A stretch of DNA of 5,726 nt, taken from positions 1 through 5,726 of the forward strand of contig DWYO01000216.1 of the NCBI GenBank assembly GCA_019118725.1, read 5' to 3'. Position numbers and translations under genes: made by a program. The notes beneath the pieces are model-generated. The model made no database searches, had not been told where the DNA came from, and saw only the letters and a program-made list of their open reading frames with translations. This DNA comes from Candidatus Parabacteroides intestinavium (GTDB lineage Bacteria; Bacteroidota; Bacteroidia; Bacteroidales; Tannerellaceae). Shown here in pieces: positions 1 to 4,939 of the stretch (within the stretch, counting starts at the first letter, position 1; each line of letters opens with the position of its first letter).

Positions 1-249
1 GTCTGCGGGGATTTCAACGACACGCCGGCCTCCTACGTCTACCACCGCCTGAAAGGCTCTCTGACAGACGGTTTTCAGGAATGCGGCCGGGGGTACCGCT
101 ATACCTTCCGTCAGCTCTACAGACTCTGGCGAATCGACTACATCCTCCACGCGAAGGACTTTACGGGAACAGCCAGCGTCTCCCCCGATTGGCCCTATAG
201 TGACCATAACCCAGTGATATGGACCGGAAAGGTTAAGCATTCGCCTTGA
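1..249 (+). CDS. Endonuclease/exonuclease/phosphatase family protein, C-terminal part (5' end outside window)
   Basis: The frame is open from the first base and gives 82 residues before TGA. Three hallmarks of the metal-dependent EEP (DNase I-like) fold appear in order: GDFND at residues 3-7, whose Asp and Asn are the usual metal and phosphate ligands; RIDYIL at 44-49; and SDHNPV at 67-72, with the catalytic Asp-His pair D68/H69. These mark the last third of the domain, and the protein ends about ten residues after SDHNPV, as is usual for the family. Family members hydrolyse phosphodiester or phosphomonoester bonds in nucleic acids, lipids or inositol phosphates, and the substrate cannot be told from this piece. 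By hand count the first two lines are about 60% G+C, well above the next two genes. Those genes have their own promoter-like element, so this is probably a separate transcription unit. The family call is firm; the exact function is unknown. Confidence 0.88.
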   Translation, partial: VCGDFNDTPASYVYHRLKGSLTDGFQECGRGYRYTFRQLYRLWRIDYILHAKDFTGTASVSPDWPYSDHNPVIWTGKVKHSP

Positions 250-325
250 TTTTTTTGCTTTGGCATCAAGAGAAAGAACAAAAGTAATCCGAGATTTCTT
301 GATTTTTTGTTCTTTTTGTATCAAG
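245..325. repeat. Two related CTTGAT...ATCAAG units
   Basis: Two units share the same plan. Unit 1 runs from CTTGAT at 245-250 through a T-rich core to ATCAAG at 265-270. Unit 2 runs from CTTGAT at 298-303 through a T-rich core to ATCAAG at 320-325. Both are followed by an A-rich tail containing AAAAG. Unit 1 begins inside the last codons and stop of the EEP gene. The arms are inverted repeats of each other, so each unit could form a stem, but the loops (14 and 16 nt) are long. I recall similar T-rich CTTGAT/ATCAAG strings as common intergenic words in Bacteroides genomes, which could not be checked here. Likely a dispersed intergenic repeat or a transcription-end element. Confidence 0.5.
273..315 (+). 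terminator. Possible weak terminator hairpin after the EEP gene
   Basis: AAAGAACAAAA at 273-283 is a perfect 11-base inverted match to TTTTGTTCTTT at 305-315, with a 21-nt loop. It lies 24 bases after the EEP stop codon and before the promoter-like element of the next genes, where a terminator is expected. Against it, the stem is almost all A/T and no long uninterrupted T run follows. It could instead be a by-product of the repeat units it overlaps. Confidence 0.25.
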
Positions 326-343
326 ACAAAAGAATAAAAACTT

Positions 344-351
344 TATCTTTG
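344..351 (+). promoter_or_regulatory. Bacteroidetes-type -7 promoter element for the MNT/HEPN pair
   Basis: TATCTTTG matches the primary sigma factor -7 consensus of Bacteroidetes, TAnnTTTG, exactly and ends 21 bases before the ATG at 373. This would give a short leader. The nearest upstream TTTG (315-318) is 25 bases away, more than the usual spacing of about 19-21, so the -33 element is weak or displaced. The AT-rich leader shows no Shine-Dalgarno sequence. Confidence 0.5.
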
Positions 352-372
352 TGAATAAAATGAACTAAAAAG

Positions 373-663
373 ATGCGATTAACAAAACATGAAATAGAGC
401 AAATTATTCGGGTAGCCAAAGAAATCTATGGCGAAAGTGTACGCGTATATTTGTTCGGTTCCCGTACAGACGATACCAAACGAGGAGGCGATATTGATCT
501 CTTGGTGCGTACATCGTCGGAGAAGAAAGGCGTGTTAGCCCGCATCCGCATGATAGCCCGCTTAAAATATGTGTTAGGCGACCAGAAGATTGACGTAATA
601 GGCGATCACGAAGATTCATGGATTGTTAATGAAGCATTAGCCACAGGGATACGATTGGCATGA
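373..663 (+). CDS. MNT-family nucleotidyltransferase, probable MntA-like antitoxin
   Basis: This 96-residue protein is a minimal nucleotidyltransferase domain with nothing added. The signature is FGSR at residues 28-31 followed by GGDIDLLV at 38-45: G29-S30, nine spacer residues, then D40-x-D42, the metal-binding pair. A third acidic residue, D74 in KIDVI, lies on the later strand where the family places it. MntA proteins transfer AMP to a tyrosine of their HEPN partner and so silence its RNase activity. The active-site residues needed for this are present. The spacer is nine residues rather than the often quoted ten, which is a normal variant. The stop overlaps the start of the HEPN gene (ATGA at 660-663), which implies coupled translation. 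An earlier ATG at 360 stops after one codon, so 373 is the start. Family certain; antitoxin role inferred from the partner gene. Confidence 0.88.
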   Translation: MRLTKHEIEQIIRVAKEIYGESVRVYLFGSRTDDTKRGGDIDLLVRTSSEKKGVLARIRMIARLKYVLGDQKIDVIGDHEDSWIVNEALATGIRLA

Positions 664-1136
664 CAACGAAACATCAAGAAATAGCAGAGCGATTAAGTCG
701 CGAATTTGAAATAGGCGACAGGCATATACAGCGTATAGAAGAGGCATTGAATCGTTTGTCTTCAGTGTTGCCCCTTTCGTTAGAAACGTATATGGATTTG
801 GACGAAGAACAGGTTCGTTGTATAGACCAATTCATTTTCCGCTTTTCCAAACTTCAAGATGCGATGGGAGCCAAACTATTTCGCTATATTTTGGAATATT
901 TGGATGAAGATATTTCTTCTGTCCCTATGCGGGATATCTTAAATCGTTTGGAGCGTTATCAGTTGATTAATAGTGCAGAAGAATGGGTATATATGCGTGA
1001 ACTGCGAAATGAAATAGCCCACGATTATCCATTGTTCGAAAATGATATTGTAAATATATTAAACGAATTGATTTCCAAAATATCTGTATTGAGAGATATT
1101 TATGGGCGGCTGAAAAAAGTATATTTGAATAGCTGA
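660..1136 (+). CDS. HEPN-domain protein, probable HepT-like toxin of a type VII toxin-antitoxin pair
   Basis: The 158-residue protein looks all-helical, with no signal peptide or membrane segment. Near the C-terminus it carries RNEIAHDY at 116-123: R116, four residues, H121, one residue, Y123. This is the RX4HXY motif of HepT, where Arg and His form the RNase site of the HEPN dimer and Tyr is the residue AMPylated by MntA. Its start overlaps the MNT stop by four bases, so the two are made from one message. At 158 residues it is somewhat longer than the usual 110-140 residue HepT/DUF86 proteins; the extra length is N-terminal. The gene is A+T-rich (about 23% G+C in the line from 1021), unlike its neighbours, which fits acquisition by transfer. 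An alternative reading is a HI0074-like substrate-binding partner of the transferase without toxicity. The fold and pairing are firm; toxicity is inferred. Confidence 0.82.
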   Translation: MTTKHQEIAERLSREFEIGDRHIQRIEEALNRLSSVLPLSLETYMDLDEEQVRCIDQFIFRFSKLQDAMGAKLFRYILEYLDEDISSVPMRDILNRLERYQLINSAEEWVYMRELRNEIAHDYPLFENDIVNILNELISKISVLRDIYGRLKKVYLNS

Positions 1137-1203
1137 GTAAGCAGTCAAAAAGTGGCTATTAATTGAAAAGCATACCTTCGCTGCGAACTAAAATTAAAAC
1201 AAT

Positions 1204-1272
1204 ATGTATAGCAGTGAAGATCTTGAAAGGCTTTTCATTCATCAGCATATCCTATTCAGTTTAAGATCGTAA
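1204..1272 (+). pseudogene. Possible remnant of a transposon-associated ORF (22 codons)
   Basis: ATG at 1204 opens a 22-codon frame ending in TAA at 1270-1272. Its first twelve residues, MYSSEDLERLFI, resemble from memory the start of small proteins linked to IS66-type elements in Bacteroides, which begin with a Met-Tyr-x-x-Glu-Asp-hydrophobic-Glu-Arg pattern and continue for about 100 residues. Here the likeness ends after residue 12 and a stop soon follows, so it would be a truncated leftover. A sequence of A bases before the ATG fits a native Bacteroides start. With so few residues this may be chance, and I could not run a search. Confidence 0.25.
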
Positions 1273-1296
1273 AAAAACAGGACGGCAAAGCCGTCC
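1271..1296 (-). terminator. Intrinsic terminator reading on the - strand
   Basis: GGACGGC (1280-1286), loop AAA, GCCGTCC (1290-1296) is a perfect 7-bp G+C-rich stem with a 3-nt loop. On the - strand it is followed by TG and seven T residues (the A run at 1271-1277), the classic layout of a Rho-independent terminator. On the + strand there is no U tract after the stem. No - strand gene ends here, so either a small antisense RNA does, or this is the end of a dispersed repeat or decayed element. Confidence 0.55.
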
Positions 1297-1377
1297 AACC
1301 TTGCATAACCGTCTGGTGAGCGATAGCGAACCTGCGGGGCAAGGACAATACACCATTTCGGCCTCGAAGAGGTCGAA
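1280..1377 (+). ncRNA. Structured G+C-rich patch; candidate leader RNA or dispersed repeat
   Basis: Three hairpins follow each other. The first is GGACGGC/GCCGTCC (1280-1296). The second has outer arms CCTTGC (1299-1304) and GCAAGG (1339-1344) around an inner stem: GGT (1315-1317) pairs with ACC (1330-1332) and GC (1320-1321) with GC (1326-1327), with facing GA steps (1318-1319 and 1328-1329) that could form tandem G-A pairs, and a GATA loop. The third is a 9-bp stem at 1357-1365/1369-1377 with loop GAA and one G-U pair. It ends 42 bases before the epimerase ATG. I recognise no known riboswitch or RNA family. It may be an operon leader, the complement of a - strand RNA ending at the adjacent terminator, or an intergenic repeat. 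Confidence 0.3.
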
Positions 1378-1419
1378 TGACCAAGACCGATACTGAAAAT
1401 CTCTTTTATATAAATCCAG

Positions 1420-2472
1420 ATGAAAATCTTAGTGACAGGCGGGGCCGGATTTATCGGTTCTAATTTGGTAAAAGCCCTTTATAAAAAATATAAGGAAGGA
1501 CTTCAAGTGGTCGTTATCGACAATATGAATGATTACTATGATGTCCGCCTGAAAGAAGCACGGGTAAAGGAATTGTCCGGATTGCCTGATTTTACCTTTG
1601 TCGAAGGGAATATTGCCGATAAAGAGCTGGTAAATCAGTTATTCAACCGGTATCAGCCGCAGCTTGTGGTGAATCTGGCAGCTCAGGCGGGAGTGCGTTA
1701 CAGTATTACCAATCCAGATGCCTATATTGAATCCAATCTGATAGGTTTTTATACCATTTTAGAGGCTTGCCGACACTCGTATGAACAATATAAAGGAGGC
1801 GTCCAGCATCTGGTATATGCTTCTTCCAGCTCGGTCTATGGTTCCAACAAGAAAGTTCCCTATAGTACCGATGATAAGGTAGATAATCCGGTGTCGTTGT
1901 ATGCGGCTACCAAGAAAAGCAACGAGCTGATGGCGCATGCGTATAGTAAGTTGTATAATATCCCTTCCACCGGACTGCGTTTCTTTACGGTGTACGGACC
2001 GGCCGGTCGTCCGGATATGGCGTATTTCAGTTTCACTGACAAACTGGTAAAAGGAGAAAAGATCCGGATTTTCAATTACGGAAATTGCAAGCGTGATTTC
2101 ACTTACGTGGATGATATTGTGGAGGGCGTTATCCGGGTGATGGAAAAGGCACCGGCCCGTCAAATTGGCGAGGATGGCTTACCTGTTCCTCCGTATGCCG
2201 TGTATAACATTGGGAATAATCAACCGGAAAATCTGCTCGACTTTGTGGATATCCTGCAGCAGGAATTAATCCGGGCAGGGGTACTGCCAGCTGATTATGA
2301 TTTTGAAGCCCACAAGGAACTGGTACCGATGCAACCGGGGGATGTGCCGGTAACTTATGCCGATACAAGCGCTTTGGAGCGGGATTTTGGATTTAAACCC
2401 CGTACCTCTTTACGGACCGGATTACGGGCTTTTGCCGAATGGTATGCCGGATTTTACAAACAGAATAAATAA
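1420..2472 (+). CDS. UDP-glucuronate 4-epimerase (extended SDR family)
   Basis: The enzyme should interconvert UDP-GlcA and UDP-GalA in the cytoplasm, giving galacturonic acid for surface polysaccharide. The 350-residue length is normal. An NAD-binding Rossmann domain opens with TGGAGFIGS (G7-x-x-G10-x-x-G13), and D34 at the end of the second strand binds the adenosine ribose. NLAAQAGVRYS (85-95) is the typical segment of this branch, Ser residues at 135-138 precede VYG, and YAATK (Y161, K165) is the catalytic pair. FFTVYGPAGRPDMA (188-201) and NCKRDFTYVDD (222-232) form the sugar-nucleotide side and closely match known bacterial UDP-GlcA epimerases of the CapI group, rather than GalE or UDP-GlcNAc epimerases. 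The start is set by the Rossmann motif; the leader is A/T-rich without a Shine-Dalgarno sequence. Only 13 bases separate it from ugd, whose product is its substrate. It is the first recognisable gene of the sugar operon. Confidence 0.9.
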   Translation: MKILVTGGAGFIGSNLVKALYKKYKEGLQVVVIDNMNDYYDVRLKEARVKELSGLPDFTFVEGNIADKELVNQLFNRYQPQLVVNLAAQAGVRYSITNPDAYIESNLIGFYTILEACRHSYEQYKGGVQHLVYASSSSVYGSNKKVPYSTDDKVDNPVSLYAATKKSNELMAHAYSKLYNIPSTGLRFFTVYGPAGRPDMAYFSFTDKLVKGEKIRIFNYGNCKRDFTYVDDIVEGVIRVMEKAPARQIGEDGLPVPPYAVYNIGNNQPENLLDFVDILQQELIRAGVLPADYDFEAHKELVPMQPGDVPVTYADTSALERDFGFKPRTSLRTGLRAFAEWYAGFYKQNK

Positions 2473-2485
2473 AAAATCAGATAAA

Positions 2486-3802
2486 ATGAAAATAGCAGTA
2501 GCGGGTACCGGCTATGTGGGTCTGAGTATTGCTACCTTATTAGCCCAGCACAATCAGGTGGTGGCGATCGATATTATCCCGGAAAAGGTGGACAGGGTCA
2601 ATCGCCGTCAGTCTCCGATTCAGGATGACTATATCGAAAGGTATTTTGCGGAAAAGGAGTTGGATCTGAGAGCTACGTTGGATGCGGAAGAGGCTTATCA
2701 AGGAGCGGATTTCGTGGTGATCGCGGCTCCGACCAATTACGATCCGCAAAAGAACTTCTTCGATACATCGGCTGTCGAATCGGTGATCGATCTGGTACTG
2801 AAGATTAATCCCGATGCAGTGATGGTCATAAAAAGTACCATTCCGGTAGGTTATTGCCGGAGCTTGTATGTGAAATACCAGACTCGCTTCGCAATCGATC
2901 CGTCGTTGCAGGGCAAACATTTCAACCTGCTTTTCTCACCGGAATTCTTACGGGAAAGCAAGGCGTTGTATGACAATCTCTATCCCAGCCGGATTATCGT
3001 AGGCATACCGAAGCCGTTGGCTAAATTCGACGAAGAAAACAAAGCGATTCAGGCTATTGCCGATCTTCCCCGTTTGGAACAGGCAGCTCACACCTTTGCC
3101 GGTTTATTGCAGCAGGGAGCCGTCAAGGAGAATATACCCACCTTGTTTATGGGGGTAAAGGAGGCGGAAGCCGTGAAATTGTTTGCCAATACCTACTTGG
3201 CACTTCGGGTCAGCTATTTCAATGAACTGGATACATACGCTGAAGTAAAAGGGCTGGATGCGGCTGCCATTATTGAGGGGATAGGTTTGGATCCCCGTAT
3301 CGGGAATCATTACAACAATCCGAGTTTCGGTTATGGTGGGTATTGCCTGCCCAAAGACACCAAGCAGCTGTTGGCCAATTATCAGGACGTACCTCAGAAC
3401 ATGATGACAGCCATTGTGGAAAGTAACCGGACCCGAAAGGATTTTATTGCCGATCGGGTATTGGAACTGGCAGGCTATTATGAAGCCAACAGCAGTTGGG
3501 ACATGGCGAAGGAAAAGGAAGTGACGATAGGTGTCTATCGTCTGACGATGAAAAGCAATTCCGATAACTTCCGTCAAAGTTCGATTCAGGGAGTCATGAA
3601 GCGGATCAAGGCGAAAGGCGCTGAGGTCATTGTGTATGAACCTACTTTGCAAGATGGTACTACTTTCTTTGGAAGTCGGGTGGTCAATGACTTGGATACA
3701 TTTAAGCAAATGTCTCAGGCGATCGTAGCCAATCGTTATGATGTTTGTCTGGATGATGTAAAAGACAAGGTTTATACACGGGATATTTTTAGGAGAGATT
3801 AA
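2486..3802 (+). CDS. ugd: UDP-glucose 6-dehydrogenase
   Basis: Ugd oxidises UDP-glucose to UDP-glucuronate with two NAD+ molecules. The 438-residue protein has the three expected parts. The N-terminal NAD domain starts with AGTGYVG (G7-x-G9-x-x-G12). The central helical part has SPEFLRE (151-157) and KLFANTYLALRVSYFNE (231-247, with K231 and N235 in the active site). FGYGGYCLPKD (281-291) carries the catalytic Cys287, and the UDP-binding C-terminal domain ends in YTRDIF. It matches the compact E. coli type of Ugd from memory but is about 50 residues longer through three surface insertions (near residues 134-147, 174-198 and 331-345). The frame is open upstream to 2357, but that would overlap the epimerase by over 100 bases. 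The ATG at 2486 starts directly with the Rossmann strand MKIAVAG and follows an A-rich leader, so it is preferred. It is 13 bases after the epimerase and 17 before capE, hence one operon. Confidence 0.95.
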   Translation: MKIAVAGTGYVGLSIATLLAQHNQVVAIDIIPEKVDRVNRRQSPIQDDYIERYFAEKELDLRATLDAEEAYQGADFVVIAAPTNYDPQKNFFDTSAVESVIDLVLKINPDAVMVIKSTIPVGYCRSLYVKYQTRFAIDPSLQGKHFNLLFSPEFLRESKALYDNLYPSRIIVGIPKPLAKFDEENKAIQAIADLPRLEQAAHTFAGLLQQGAVKENIPTLFMGVKEAEAVKLFANTYLALRVSYFNELDTYAEVKGLDAAAIIEGIGLDPRIGNHYNNPSFGYGGYCLPKDTKQLLANYQDVPQNMMTAIVESNRTRKDFIADRVLELAGYYEANSSWDMAKEKEVTIGVYRLTMKSNSDNFRQSSIQGVMKRIKAKGAEVIVYEPTLQDGTTFFGSRVVNDLDTFKQMSQAIVANRYDVCLDDVKDKVYTRDIFRRD

Positions 3803-3819
3803 TAACAATTAGATAATAT

Positions 3820-4893
3820 ATGTCCGTATTTGAAGACAAAACCCTCCTGATTACGGGAGGTACCGGTTCGTTCGGTAATGCCGTCTTGCGGCGTTTCCTC
3901 GATTCCGATATTAAGGAGATTCGGATTTTTAGTCGGGACGAGAAGAAACAGGATGATATGCGTCATGCGCTTCAGAACCCGAAGGTGAAGTTTTATATCG
4001 GGAATGTACGAAACAAGACCTCGGTGGATGTGGCGATGCGGGGTGTGGATTATGTGTTTTCTGCTGCGGCGTTGAAGCAAGTGCCGAGTTGTGAGTTCTT
4101 TCCCATGGAAGCCACGCGCACGAATGTGTTAGGTACGGAGAATGTGTTGCTTTCGGCCATCGAACATGGAGTGAAGAATGTAGTAGTGCTTTCGACGGAT
4201 AAGGCGGCTTACCCGATCAATGCAATGGGCATCTCGAAAGCGTTGATGGAGAAGGTGGCCATTGCCAAGGGACGCGAACTGGGCGAAGGGGCACAGACTA
4301 CCATCTGTTGTACGCGCTATGGAAACGTAATGGCCAGCCGGGGTTCGGTGATTCCGCTTTGGGTAGAACAGATGATGGAGGGCAAGCCTATTACCATCAC
4401 CGATCCGAACATGACACGCTTCATGATGACGTTAGACGATGCGGTCGATTTGGTGGTTTATGCATTCACGCATGGTCACAATGGTGACCTGTTTGTACAA
4501 AAAGCTCCTGCAGCCACCTTGGAAACCTTAGCGACCGCCTTGAAAGAGATTTATACGAAAGTGGATCCGAAGTATGGCGAAACAGAGGTGAAAGTGATTG
4601 GTACCCGTCATGGGGAGAAATTGTATGAGACATTGGTCACCCGCGAAGAGATGGTACGGGCTATTGATATGGGTAACTACTACCGTATTCCGTGCGATAC
4701 ACGTGACCTGAACTACGACAAGTTCTTTACCGAAGGCAGTGAGGATGTGTCTCGCATCGAAGACTATCACAGCCACAATACCCGTCGGCTGGATGTGGAA
4801 GGAATGAAAGAGCAACTGATGCGTCTTCGTTTTATTCAAGCTGATTTAGGATTGATAGAACGGGAGAAGTCACGGGAAATTCGTTCCGAATAA
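3820..4893 (+). CDS. capE: CapE-type UDP-GlcNAc 5-inverting 4,6-dehydratase (CapE/WbjB/FnlA)
   Basis: This is the first enzyme of UDP-L-FucNAc synthesis: it removes water from UDP-GlcNAc and inverts C5 to give a 4-keto-6-deoxy-L-sugar. The 357-residue protein starts with a Rossmann motif, TGGTGSFG (G13-x-x-G16-x-x-G19), followed by FSRDEKKQ (37-44), AAALKQVP (82-89) and STDKAAYPINAMGISK (125-140). In the last motif the usual SDR YxxxK is MxxxK (M136, K140). This is the hallmark of the CapE group, and it separates the enzyme from PseB and from FlaA1-like dehydratases with Tyr. TRYGNVMASRGSVIPLW (165-181) and GEKLYETL (265-272) complete the family pattern. The next gene encodes the following pathway enzyme, CapF. 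The leader is A/T-rich; an AGGAG inside the end of ugd is too far from the ATG to serve it. Confidence 0.93.
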   Translation: MSVFEDKTLLITGGTGSFGNAVLRRFLDSDIKEIRIFSRDEKKQDDMRHALQNPKVKFYIGNVRNKTSVDVAMRGVDYVFSAAALKQVPSCEFFPMEATRTNVLGTENVLLSAIEHGVKNVVVLSTDKAAYPINAMGISKALMEKVAIAKGRELGEGAQTTICCTRYGNVMASRGSVIPLWVEQMMEGKPITITDPNMTRFMMTLDDAVDLVVYAFTHGHNGDLFVQKAPAATLETLATALKEIYTKVDPKYGETEVKVIGTRHGEKLYETLVTREEMVRAIDMGNYYRIPCDTRDLNYDKFFTEGSEDVSRIEDYHSHNTRRLDVEGMKEQLMRLRFIQADLGLIEREKSREIRSE

Positions 4894-4939
4894 AACCTCT
4901 ACAACAAAATAGCTGCTTTATTTAATCTGATTTTTAAGT

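Larger units (their letters stand above)
1137..1419. other. Intergenic region between the TA cassette and the polysaccharide genes
   Basis: This 283-base gap has no intact gene. Its left half (to about 1270) is A/T-rich. It holds a possible broken ORF at 1204-1272, an 8-base inverted pair TGAAAAGC (1164-1171) / GCTTTTCA (1230-1237) and a second pair GATCTT (1219-1224) / AAGATC (1263-1268). Its right half (1280-1377) is much richer in G+C and full of hairpins. I found no TAnnTTTG element on the + strand, so the promoter of the sugar operon is not identified. I also saw no long inverted repeats that would suggest an invertible promoter. Confidence 0.6.

Noticed and set aside
360..368. Minimal ORF Met-Asn-stop just before the MNT gene
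   Set aside because: A single ATG followed by one codon and TAA in an A-rich leader is expected by chance.
1177..1187. Short palindrome TTCGC-T-GCGAA after the HEPN gene as a possible operator
   Set aside because: Only five-base arms with no loop, present once, and not near any promoter-like element.
1258..1380. Open frames on the - strand through the hairpin patch
   Set aside because: They contain no plausible start with a leader, run through strong hairpins and a terminator, and show no recognisable motif; structure explains the patch better than coding.
1137..1419. CRISPR array, tRNA or attachment site in the gene-free gap
   Set aside because: No regularly spaced direct repeats, no cloverleaf and no long direct repeat pair were seen.
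2357..2485. N-terminal extension of the Ugd frame by 43 codons
   Set aside because: It overlaps the end of the epimerase gene, encodes no part of the Rossmann domain, and the ATG at 2486 begins exactly at the first strand MKIAVAG.
3791..3797. AGGAGAG as a Shine-Dalgarno site for capE
   Set aside because: It is more than 20 bases before the ATG and lies in the end of ugd; Bacteroidales starts seldom use such sites.
3104..3808. 234-codon frame on the - strand inside ugd
   Set aside because: It lies entirely opposite a clearly conserved gene, has no recognisable domain and a residue mix typical of an antisense shadow.
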